A DNA stretch of 64,000 nt from Unio delphinus (lineage: Eukaryota > Mollusca > Bivalvia > Unionida > Unionidae): contig JAQISU010000192.1 in NCBI GenBank assembly GCA_029339505.1, forward strand, positions 634,001 to 698,000. Reading direction: 5' to 3'. A model generated the notes under the pieces. That model was given only the letters and a program-made list of their open reading frames with translations. It was not told the DNA's origin and made no database searches. Positions within the stretch are counted from its first letter, which is position 1, and each line of letters opens with the position of its first letter. A program made the position numbers and the translations under genes. Shown in pieces: positions 1 to 13,000 of the stretch.

Positions 1-187
1 AGACTCAGACTATAATATGGAAATATAGGTTTAACATCCATAACAAATTCCATAACAAATTGCACATAAAAATCCATAACAAATTCCATAAAAAAATTCA
101 TAACAAATTCCAATTATAAAAAATCCAGAACAAATTGTATATAATAAAATCTAACTAATTCCATATAAATATTCCATACTAAATTGT
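1..187. repeat. Degenerate A/T-rich tandem repeat
   Basis: A motif close to CCATAACAAATT recurs about eight times at irregular spacing of roughly 15-26 bp. It lies in the XRRA1 intron that enters the window. No coding potential is visible. Confidence 0.5.
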
Positions 188-544
188 TAAATAGGAATGC
201 ACTGTGTTAGTATTAAGTGGTTTACAAACAACAAAGAATACAAGACTTTTATTGTATCAATTATGTACTTCATACACTCAGTGAAACACATTGTTTTGTA
301 CTTTTTTAGGCAGGTGTCATTATTTATTGCATAAACATTGAAAATGACATGGGAAATTAGAAGGTATTTGTTAATCATTTCCTTTATGAATAGGTGTACT
401 TTATTTTGAGAAGTCTACTTAAACAGGTTACCATTAAAATTGTTTAAAATGGTTTTAGGTATTAGTTCTGTTCTTGATTGATATTGTACAGAAATCTAAG
501 TCACACTTTTAGCAGTTTGTTCAACCTAGAAATTTCTTTTTCAG

Positions 545-834
545 CTTAAAGCATCTAAACCTAGAGAAAAACGAGATTTATCTTATCCCAATGTTGCAAT
601 CCCTGGAGGGTCGTATGTTCGCAAATGAGGATGAAAGAGAACAACGAAGATTACGAAGATCAGCCAAAAATTCAGCAAGAAAATCAGCAAGGAAAGAAAA
701 GAGTGAGGTCAGTGTTACTGAACAAAAGCATCAAGATACAGCAGATGAATCAAAGACTGATGAAAAGAAAGAGAACATTCCAATTGCCCCACCAACATCA
801 AAAGCTACAGAAAAGCCAGAACCGTCATTTGAGG
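545..834 (+). CDS. XRRA1: XRRA1 exon a: end of an LRR and charged linker
   Basis: The acceptor is TTTTTCAG and the donor is G|GTAAAG. The first base completes a codon from the upstream exon and the last base is phase 1. The reading begins LKHLNLEKNEIYLIPML, a leucine-rich repeat, and continues into a Lys/Arg- then Glu/Lys-rich linker that is probably disordered. The ATG at 591 is internal, because the LRR reads in frame through it from the acceptor. Confidence 0.9.
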
Positions 835-1043
835 GTAAAGGTATTCACTACATAAAAGATTGGACTTTGCTGTTGCTTTTATACCCTTCGTTTGTTTCGT
901 TCAGCCTGTAAAAATCAACTTATTTGTATGTATGTGGATTACTTCTATCTTTTTAAACAGAGAACATTGTATTTGCATAAAGATTTTGTAAATACCATAA
1001 TCCTTGATTTAGTACTAACTAGGATACAACAAGCTTTCAATTA

Positions 1044-1092
<49 letters not shown>

Positions 1093-4000
1093 TATATATA
1101 TGTAGTTCAACAATAAACAATGATAAAATGAATTTAATATTAGTAAATGCTATAAAACTGGATTAATTGGAGCAAGGATACAGTGTTTTGTGTGTTTATT
1201 ATCATTTTTCATCGCATGATGGGTTATAAATGGTGGCCAGTATATATGTTAGAGGGTAAACCATGGAAAGATCACATGACACAAGGAAAGTTACTGGTAA
1301 GCTTTCTCACTTACACATGTTGGCAGAGTGGTCTAAAGCGCTTTCCATTATGGACCACTGCCATCTCACCTCTGTCTGCATGGGTTTGAGTCTCAGATTC
1401 GGCCAATGTGGATATGTGAGAAAGCTTGCCAGTAGCTTTTTGTGGGTTGGTGGTTCTTTCTGGGGGTTTTCCTGGTTCTTCCTCCACTATTAGTACTGGC
1501 TGCCATGTATAGGTTATACAGTGCTGAAAAATGGCATTAAACCCTACAACAACAACAACTTCCCATTAGTATATATCTTGATACAAAGTACCCAATAATA
1601 TATGTATCATTATACAGTTTCCAGAACTTTGTATCATTATATAGTTTCCAAACTGTTCTATCATGAAACAGTTTCCAGTCCTAATTGTATCCTGATACAG
1701 TTTCCAATAATACATGTATCAGGATACAGAGTTCCCATGTCCACATGTATCATATATAATACATACTTCCCAATACTATATACAGCATGGTACATATTTC
1801 CTGTGCTATATGTAGGATGATATATGTTTTTGTGTTAATTATAATATAGATAAGTCACGATCCAGACTTTGTTATCACAGTTTATTTAGTACATGATCTC
1901 CAACAATTAGGGCAATATAAACTATTTTCTTATTATCAAAACTCCATCCCAGTCAGCTAAATCTTGCATTTCATATAATGTGGTTTTCACACTTGATCTT
2001 GCATATATCTTGGCATAAATTGGGGTGGGTGTGGTGGGGTGAGATTAAATTATATTTCACCATTACAGTTTACAGCTCTAGCCCAGTCACAATCCTAATC
2101 AACCAGCATAAATCTCGGTGTCTGCAATTTCTAACTCAATTTATCCAGTCAGATAAAACAAAATTAATAATTATTTAGTACTTAGTATTCCAGTAGTGTT
2201 TCATATAATTTTTAAAATTTTAAACAAGTTAATTTGCAGGAGACATTTTCATGCATGCAAAGAATATAACTGTCTTTTTATGTTTTCTTTCTTCTCTAGT
2301 TGATTATACTCAGGAGGACCTCTTTATGGGAAATGTAGATGAATTATCAGTACAGATGAAAGACATCAAAATTAATAACTCAACACTTGACAAAGACCCT
2401 TCTAAGGGAAGTAAGGAGACACATGAGAGCAAGAATATATTACCATTCCCAGAGTTACGGCACATTAATCTTGCATACAACAAGGTATTCCAGATTAACA
2501 CATTATATATTTGTGTGGGTATTATGTGTTTCATACCTGCCAATCGGCAAATCATTTAATAATGTTTGTTTCTTTGTCCATCATCTATCATTTGTTTACT
2601 TAACCGATCCAGTGGTCTAGTGGTTAGAGCATTCTCCATAAAGGTTCTAACCCGGGCCAAGTCTTACCAATGACTTTACAAAAACAGTACTAACAGATGC
2701 CTTGCTTGGCACACAGCAGTAAGAGGTTAGTGTTAGGACTGGTTGGCCTGGTGTCAGGATAACTGTCTTGGTGGAACATCATGCTACATGCTACATGTTT
2801 ACGGCATGATGCCCCAGTGCTAGACATCACTATAAACTGTCACAATGCCACAAACCTTGATTGTGGGGTTGAAAGGTAAAAGGTCAAGGTCACTGTGAAT
2901 GACAGGAGAATGATGGTTTATGGTAGCATTTAGTTTTACATGAGACCTATTGATGATCATGGACATTGTGACTTTCAAGAAAACAATGATTACTATGCAA
3001 TAAGTTTGGTTCAAGGTTACGTGTCTTGATGAAAGGTCAAAGTCACTGTTGACCCTCCTGTTTACATTTATATAATCAATGAAAAGACACCATCAAGAAT
3101 GCAGAAAAGTGAACCCCAAACTACAAAAGCAGGCATCAAGGATTAATATTTATGATCTTTTCCACATGAATCATGCATATAGTAAGGGACTGAACTTTCA
3201 TGACCTGTCACTATTCGATATTGTGATCCGTACAGTGTCATATATGCAGTTACACGCAGCAATATTTTTAAGAAAAACTCTTGATTTCATGTAGTAGTTT
3301 AAAAAAAAGTAGTAATTTTAACTATCATGTCACAAAATTCTTATCATGTCTGAAAATATCAGGCATTGATTAGTGTCAATTGCAAACCGAAACTAAGTGA
3401 CAATCAAAACTAAGATGCAACTTTTTCGTACTGAAAAAGACAGCAAAGCTGCAATCAAACAAAAATTAATATCAGAAGGCAGAAGTGAATAAAGAAAGTA
3501 CCTAAGAACCTTGCAAGGAAAATCTGATTCATTAAAATCTTGTTTAATCATGTTACAATCTGAAATCTGTTGGAGTCTTCTGTCAAATTGTTATAGTATC
3601 TCCTCCCCACCACTAAATTCACTGCATCAAGAAATGTGTTAAAGAAATCATCAATATCTTTATTTCCACATTATGACTTTCATACATTTGTTAAGAAACA
3701 GAATTTTTAAGCATTATATGTAGAATCTAAATTGTAAAAATAGTTGCTCACCAAAAGTTGTGGTAAAAGTTTGGAATATTTTTAATCATTGTAATAATTG
3801 CATTGATGCTGAATGGAGAAGGTTTTTGCATTTTAAAATGAATAATAAAAAGAAAATCTATGGAAATAGGAAATATTTTGCAAGTCATGGTGACATATTT
3901 CATATTATTACAAGTAATAATACAAAATGTTTCCACTTCATGCATGAAATATTTCCTTTTATCTTCTCAAAATATGTCTAAATCCTCCATGTATCTTGTG

Positions 4001-7000
4001 TTAGTGATCATTTTGTGAACATTGTAAGAAAAAAATTAAAAATTGAAACTTGAATCACTTAATACTAGGTATTAATCTATGATTTGCTTGTTGCCCTTTG
4101 ACTACGGCTCCCACTAGCAGTAACATATTAGAAGAAAAGTGACCCTTAAGCTTTCAAATCTAAGGAAAGTGAACCCTAAGCTTTCAAATCTAAAGAAGTG
4201 ACCCCTAAGCTTTCAAATCTAATGAAGGTGACCCCTTAGCTTTCAAATCTAAGGAAGTGACCCCTAAGCTTTCAAATTTAAGGAAGTGACCCCTTAGCTT
4301 TCAAATCTAATGAAAATGATCCCTTAGCTTTCAAATCTAAGGAAGTGATCACTAACCTTTCAAATGTAAGGATGTGACCCCTAAGCTTTCAGATCTAAGG
4401 AAAGTGACCCCTTAGCTTTCAGATTTAAGGAAGTGACCCCTAAGCTTTCAAATCTAAGAAAAGTGACCCATTAGCTTTCAAATTTAAGGAAGTGACCCCT
4501 AAGCTTTCAAAATCTAAAGAAGTGACCCCTAAGCTTTCAAATCTAATGAAGGTGACCCCTTAGCTTTCAAATCTAATGAAGGTGACCCCTTAGCTTTCAA
4601 ATCTAAGGAAGTGACCCCTAAGCTTTCAAATTTAAGGAAGTGACCCCTAAGCTTTCAAATCTAATAAAAATGATCCCTTAGCTTTCAAATCTAAGGAAGT
4701 GACCCCTAAGCTTTCAAAATCTAAAGAAGTGACCCCTAAGCTTTCAAAATCTAAAGAAGTGACCCCTAAGCTTTCAAATCTAATGAAGGTGACCCCTTAG
4801 CTTTTAAAATCTAAGAGTCACATTCAGCTTTTTTTGAGTCAATGCCTATGATAGATACTACATTAGAATAATACAGTACCTTATTTTTTAGGGTACTAAA
4901 TAAGCATGAGTGTCAGCAATGTAGACAAAGCTCTGTCAGCACATAATGTATCATGATTGATCAAAGTGGTTCACTTAGAATCATCTGAATTTTAAAAAAA
5001 GACATGTCCTGATCTGCAAAATCATTTATGTACTAGTGTGTGTGTCGTTCATAGTTAAGGCTACAATGTTGTTGTAAAAGTGAAAATGTGTACACAGTAT
5101 ACAATAACAGTGCTTGTGCAATTTAATCACAACGATTTGAAACTCTTTCCATCCCATTATCCATGTATTATACTTTTTCTTAACAGCTATTTATATATAA
5201 ACCATTATTAATATGCCTTATGTACCTCACTCAATCTCTTAATTTCCTGTATATATTTACTTACTATTATGACAGGATTTCATATTTAAGACATGGAGAC
5301 TTTGTTGAATGTATCATTCAATTTAGGTACAACATTCTTTGGATCGTTGTGACATTGTTTTGTAATGATTAATATATTCTCAGGATAAAAAGCTGATGAT
5401 GCAACTGGACATGTACATATATTACTTTTACAGAATTTACTTTATTCAATATTTTCATGTCTTTGACTAGATTGAGGATGAAGATGCACTTCTGGCTGTG
5501 GCAGCATGGCCAATGTTGGTTGAACTGGTGATTCATAACAATCCACTGACAACAGAAAATAGTGGTGATCCACCACTACTAAAGCGTTTCCTTGGAGACA
5601 GGCTAGGAATAAAGTTAGCAAGGTGTGTATTCTCTTAAAAGACTTTAAACAAACATATAATGTGATAGTGCACTTAAACTACTTGTATTTGCTTTTAAGT
5701 TAAGTTCAGCTGCAAACAACATATGCAGTTGCATAATGTTTTTAAATTTAGCAGAACAGTGGCTGTGAAAGTACAGGGCTGAATCAAGTTACTTAGAATA
5801 TTTTGGAGGGTTAAATCAAGGTACTGAGAAAACTGATGGCTTCGAGGGATAAATCAAAGTACTGAGAATACTGATGTCTTTGAGAGATAAATCAAAGTAC
5901 TGAGAATACTGTTGGCTTGTAGGGCTGAAGCAAAGTATTAAGAATACTGATTGCTTGGAGTGATGAATCAAAGAACTGAGATTAATGAGCTTGGAGGATA
6001 GAATCAAGGTACTGATAATGCTGAAAGAAAGTACTGAGAATGCTGATGGTTTGGAGGGAAGAATCAAAGTACTGTGATAATTGATGGCTTGGATTGAGTA
6101 ATCAATAACTTAAAATACTTATAGGGATGAATGAAAGTACTGAGAATACTGATGGCTTGGAGTGATCAATCAAATTACTGGCTTGCAGGGCTGAATCAAG
6201 GTACTGAGAATAATGGTTTGGAGTATTAAAACAATGTACTGAGAAAACGTAAGGCTTCGAGGGATGAATCAAGTACTGAGAAAACGTATGGCTTGGAGGG
6301 ATGAATCAAGTACTGAGAATATTGATGGCTTGGAGGGAGCAATTAAAGTACTCGTTTGTAGAGCTGAATGAAAGGACTGAGAATAATGGTTTCATGGTTA
6401 AGCCAATGTACTGAGAAAACATATGGCTTGGAGGGATGAATCAATGTACTGAGAATATTGATGGCTTGGAGGGACAAATCAAGATATTGAGAATACTGAT
6501 GGCTTGCAGGGAAGAATCAAAGTACTGAGAACACATGTCTTGGAGGGATGAATCAAGTACCATATTTTCCAGGCTATAAGTCGATGCGGAGTATGTTGAA
6601 TTCACAAATTTTGTAAATTTTCTATCCTTCGTCCCTAAATAAGTTGATTCAGACTATAAGACGAGGCCAGGTCAATATCTTGGCTTCATATTTTACACTA
6701 TTAATGGTATCATTGTATGATATTCCATATTACTGGCAATCATGAAATTGCATTACTGATGCTAACATGCTTGTGATTTTACTTCTGAACAAATCACTAC
6801 TATATTCTGTTATCAATTGACACAGTTGAATAAACAGTCCATGCTTGTTTTATTATAATTGAAAGCACATCCATGTTGTAGTTTATTTTATTACCTGTAG
6901 TTATGAACGTAACTTATAAAAACTTGTCATTTTATATCATAAGTTTGAAAGACACAGATTCCGTTAAATCGATTCGTATATATAAATATACTATTTTTTA

Positions 7001-10000
7001 AGTGTTTTTTCAGTGTAGACTTTGGATATAATTAACATTTTATTACTAATCTATTCAACAATATACCCCACTATTATCTTTATTGGCAAGTTCGAATAAA
7101 AAGTAATGGGTATGATCTCTTGTCCTTATAACAAATTTTTTTCAACTGCTTCAATAGAATATTGACAGATTTTCATTTCCCTAAAAAGAGCCCCATTTCC
7201 CCCTGGCAGCTTCGCTGATTTGACCTATTGTGTAGATTCTTGCCCTCAATCTGGTTTCAATTATAACCAAAGTGCTAAGCATGTTTAATTATGTGTAAAT
7301 AACACTGCATAGCCATGTGGTTGATATGACAATGTACCCGGTACATCGTAATTAAAACAAGAAAGAATTGTTAATTTAGAGGTGTTTATTGATAATGGAA
7401 TAAAGTAGGCTTGTAATACATGGGGATTATTACAATCGTCAGGTAACTCAAAATATGCAGTCTTTTTTCTCTTTGCAAAAGCTACAGATAAAAACTGCCC
7501 TGAATAAAAGAACGGTCCTGTACATGGAAAAAAAATTCATCTCTCACTCTCTCTCTTGCACATGCACACACATGCACGTGTGCGCTCACTATATATCTGA
7601 TTTTAGTTTTGTTTAAACCATATTTATTTTAATTATGATATCCATTGCAACAAGTATTGCGTTATCTTATACTAAGTCCCTTTCTTTGCATGAACTTATA
7701 ACACCATGACACACTTCCACTAAAACTTTCAATTCCTAATTCAGTTGTGATTTCCTTTGCCTTGAGTCTGAGATCAACAGAGTTCATTCCACGACATGCA
7801 GCACGTTGTGTTAAGACATTCTTCTAATTTATCCTCAATATTAATCCATCTTGCTTTGCAGTCATGATTTGCTTTCTTTGTTTTTTTTGTAGCGTATAAT
7901 GCAACCTTAGCTTTAAGCCAATCCCGGACACATTTTTCACTTACACCATATTTCCTGTAAGCAGCCATATTCCCACCATTCTCTTCAGCGAACTTTACAA
8001 CTAACAGCTTAAAAGCCGCTGTGTGAAACTTGCGTGATTTGATGGGAGGAATTGTGAGATAAGTTGTATGATTTGTACGGGGATATTTATATGAATGATT
8101 ATAACTGAAAAGATTGATGTACCTGTACTATAGCAATGAAAACCATGCCCATGGCTAAATTAATTATTTACATCCAAAGAAGGGAGTGGGCATAATTTCC
8201 TGTGGTTCTTACTCCCCTTGATATTAAAAACAAAGAGAGACACCAAAACGTCAGCTGGTTAAGAATAAATATAGGTGAAGTGTTGACATTACAATTTGCT
8301 TAAAACTGAATTGCAAAACTAACAATGGATCACTGATCTATGAGTACTGGTAGTCAATCTACCATATATATCTGATTTTAGTTTAGTTTAAACCATATTT
8401 ATTTGAGAAACTTTGTCAAATACAATTAGATACATATGTTTTGGGGGATTCAGTAGAAAGCATGATCTGCATCATTTTATAAATAATCATAGTACACTCC
8501 AGTTAATATGGGTTACATCCCTATGTAGAATCAATTAGATCAATCAAAAAGCTATGCCCAACTCTATACTGAAAAATCAAATATTAATGGATCAGTTGAT
8601 AAAATTTAATTAGGCAGAATGAGGTAATGTTAAAAAGGATGAATAAAACAAACTTATCTCATATCTTTTTTTAGGAACAAACAATATGCTTTGAATTAGT
8701 ACAGTACACTATGGAGTATATAGACTGTAAGTGTGCTATGCTGCCTAGTGAAATTTTTACCAGTAATTGTTTTCTTTTTTTTATGTTTGAGAAATATAAA
8801 AAAAACACAGAATGCAAAATAAATTATGGCAAAAGTTATAAATATAAATGCAGTCATATTAGTTTATGACAATTTATTGACATTGAAGTAAAACTTCTAT
8901 GTGACCTGTTTTCAATAATGCAGAATTTAGAGCAATTTTAATAGCAAACTGGGTACCATAATCAAAGTTGATGCAATTTCAATGACACATTTCATATATA
9001 AGTCGATTCAGAGTAGAAGACAAAGACCTGACTTTCAAGTAAAAAAGTATTGACTTGTAGGCAGGAAAATACGGTACTCAGAATATTGATGGCTTGGAGG
9101 AAGCAATTAAAGTACTCGCTTTTAGAGCTGAATCAAGGTACTGAGAATAATGGTTTGATGGTTAAATCAAGGTACTGAAAATACTGATGGCTTGGAGGTG
9201 ATGAATCAAAGTACTGAGAATATTGATGGTATGTAGGGTGGAATCAAGGTTCTGAGAATACTGATGGCTTGGAGGAATGAATCAAGTACTGAGAATATTG
9301 ATGGCTTGGAGGGAGAAATGAAAGTACTCGCTTGTAGAGCTGAATGAAAGGACTGAGAATAATGGTTTGAGGATTAAATGAAGGTACTGAGAATACTGAT
9401 GGCTTGGAGGGATGAATCAAAGTACTGAGAATATTGTTGGGTTACAGGGTTAAATCAAGGTTCTGAGAATACTGATGACTTGGAGAGTTGAATCAAAGTA
9501 CTGAAAATGCCGATAGCTTTTGATGGTTGAATTGCTAATTTACTAAAGATCAGATGGAAGAATGCAAGTCCATAGATATTGCTTTTATGGTCCATTTTAA
9601 TCTCATAAATATTCTGCTTGAAATAATCTTTGTAATACTTGTATACATTTCCTTTTCTTTATATATCACATTAGAATTTATATTATCATTGACACGATTT
9701 TTGAGATATTATTTTTCTTTTCTTTTCAAAAACATTCTCTGCTGTAATTTGTTATTTATTAGCATTAATGGTAGAAAATCCAGGGGAGATAACTTTATAA
9801 GGTTAATCATTTACCTATGTTTGATTGCTTTGCTTAACATATAATTGACTCAGCAGGCCAGTTTATCTATACTTTTTATTAGTTATAGTAACATCATAAA
9901 AGTTTTGTATATATACTATATTTGATAAAAGAGAAGACACCTTTCACAAGAATAGATAAATTGAAATCCATTCAATTGAAAAATGAATTACAGCAAATTC

Positions 10001-13000
10001 AGTAATTCAATACTTATGACAAATCAAATGTACTCATTAATAGTGTTCATTTTTACTGTCTCTTACTCACATTCTTTGTTTTGCAGGAAGAAAGAGCCTG
10101 AAGTTAATAAACTTCATTTACGTGTATATAAGAAGAAATCAAGACATGTAAGTAAACCAATGAGTCATCATGGCCAATTTTTTGCCTAAGTTATGTCATA
10201 TATACAGTCCTAACCATTTATATTCACATCCTCGGCCCGAGGAAATATTGTCGCCATAGGCGGATGTTAAGATAAGTGTTGAGGGTGGGTCTGTGAAAAG
10301 ATACCAGTTAAATTCGTCAGCAAAGGGTGACCTGTCGTCAGTGAGTAGCATTTACACTTTGAGAAAACAATGGAAATTATGAGTACATGAAAACAAAACC
10401 AGTGTGAAATACACTTGTATATTGACAAATTACATTTTGGTTACTTTTGTGTAATAAAATCCACAATAAAATATTGCATCAGTCACATCCTGATATGAAA
10501 AACATTAAAATATTCAGTGTCAGCATTAGCACATGGTTGCACAGTTGTTATTTACATGCTTCACATGAATGTACTTCAATTGGGGACTGCAACATTTGCT
10601 GGTGGGACTCCTGAACTCCTAGTTTTAAAATCCTAGCAATACCCGTGTTCAGAATTTGGAAAATGCAAAAATCACTCAGATTTCATTGCTTTTAAGGCAC
10701 CATGAGAGGCCAACTTTATAGGCTCAAACAAAAACCTGGGAATTTTTTGTATCCAACCATGACATTGAAGCCTGATGGCAGGATCAACTAAATGTTTAAT
10801 AAAGTCTAGATCAGAACTTGCCACTAGCCAACATAAATGATTAAGCAGGAAAATAAAAGCCTGGAGGCAAGATCAAGTTTTTGGTCAACAAAGTATGGGT
10901 CACAAACTGGCAGCTTGTCGACATAAATGATTAGAAAACAAAGGATTGTTCAAGCTGTGACCAAGCATCAGTTGATATGTATGTTTATTTCTTTATGTCA
11001 ACATTGACATAAGCATGACAATGTTTGCAGCGTTAGAAGATTAAGGGACTGGGACTTTGCTTTATTGTTGAAATAGGCAGCTTGTCGACATAAGTGATGT
11101 CGATAGAAGTGCGTAAGACTGTAATTTTAAATTAGGGAAAGTTTAGGAGATTTCTGTTCTTCAGGTGGCTTTATTTATTTGCTATTTATTTGGTTGATTC
11201 AAGAATGCTAAGGAAAATACATTGTGTCCATATTGTAAAAGAAATTAGGTTATCAGTGTTCAAATTTTGGACAATTTAATTGCCAGTAAAGTCAGAATAA
11301 CATTACAGATAGAAATGCCTGATACATTGTACAAAAGAAGTCCATGCACTCAAGGCAGACTTTGTTACATGATGTGATCATTAGTCGGTTCTATCAGATG
11401 CATGCCAGATAAATCTGTGTTATATGTTTTTTGTTTTTGTTTTTTAGGGTTTAATGCCATTTTTCAGCACAATATAGGCTATACATGGCGGCCAGTATTA
11501 ATAGTGGAGGAAGAAACCGGACAAACCCCGGAAAGAGCCACCGACCCATGAGAAGCTACTGGCAAGCTTTCTCACATAACTACATTTGCCGAATCTTAGA
11601 CTTGAATACACACAGACAGAGGTGAGATGGCAGTGGTCCGTAACGGATATAATTAAATTAAGCCAGCTGACAAAGGAAATCACTTACAGTTAACCTGTTT
11701 AACTTTGCTTCTTGGCACATTTTCGGAAATCAATTCATATGGGAGTTGTCAGTCACGTACATCTTTTCTAACTATGCTTACATTTGTTTTGTTAAAATGT
11801 TGGCAGGGAAGAGGCACATCAGTCCATTATCTGTACTGGTAGTAAAAGAGTTTTATTTATTTTTAATGAAATACTGGTTCATTTAATTGCTTGACACGTA
11901 GTTACTGCATAATATTCATTCATCCAATACCATATCTCTCAATAGGTGGACCCAGTAGTGCCCAAAATTCCTAAATTGAGTGTTGATCAATTGTTAATGC
12001 TGGAAGGACCACCACCAAAGACACTCTCTGCCATAAGAGAAGCATCCAGCAGCAATACTGATATTGTAAACCATCTTGACATTCACACCAAGCCCCTCCC
12101 ACCTATTTCACCATCTCCTGTTCAATCAGAGAGGGAGGAGATGGAACCAGAGCCGCCATCCCGTGCACCACGCCCTGGTGAGGAACCCACTGACCCCTTC
12201 TTTATGACTCAGGTTAGTTGTTGTTTTTTTCTAAACAAACAATGCTGTAGAATAAATATAGATAAATACTGACATCCTTCAAGCCCTCATCAGTAACCAG
12301 TTTTTGTCCAAATTCTCTTATAGAACTGATTTTGAAGTTTAAGTTAATTATATGCTTTTCTAGACTTAGTGCGTTTCAGAGTATTAAGTTGTCAGAAGCA
12401 GACCAAAATCTTAATGATGTCATCTCGTTTACATTATGAAGCATGTGCTGAGTTTCCTCATATACATCATCAATTAAGAAGGGAATAAAAAGGACACTAA
12501 TTTTACTACATGTACATGTGGACAGCTGTTTAAATGTGTGCATTTAAAAATTAAATAAGTGATAAATTATGTGTAACATATGTATATATACCATCAACAG
12601 TGTTAACATAACATAATTTTGAGATCCAGCATTATTTTAAATATTTGGGCAGCCACTGATGTAAGTAATGATCTCATATTGACTATCATTTCTTAGACAG
12701 TTATGTTTGAGAATGTAAAACAAAATGCACTTGCTAAATAATACAGTTGTTCAAATAAATAAATTACAATGCCATAAAAGTGGAAAATGATAACTACTTC
12801 CTCCGAGATCGCTTTTCAACAGCTAGCAAGTGTAGCTCGTCCTCACTGACTTTAAAACCAGTGATCAGTGCCAGCTGGTCCTGTCTAGAGCAATCTCTTC
12901 CCAGGTGTTGACATCGATATCAAGTATTTTCATGTCATGCCTGCAGACATCTTGAAGCAGAGATGTAGTCATCTGATCTACCTTTTGCCAGAGGCAAATT

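Noticed and set aside
591..911. Open frame starting with ATG at 591, possibly a separate small protein
   Set aside because: The frame is open upstream of the ATG to a good acceptor at 544 and encodes a leucine-rich repeat there; it is an internal XRRA1 exon, and the end of the frame past 834 is intron.
4137..4815. Regular 30-bp repeats resembling a CRISPR array
   Set aside because: The repeats are contiguous without unique spacers and lie in a spliced animal gene.
9554..9844. 96-residue hydrophobic open frame, possible membrane protein
   Set aside because: T-rich intron DNA naturally gives Leu/Ile/Phe-rich frames; no conserved motif or splice context supports it.
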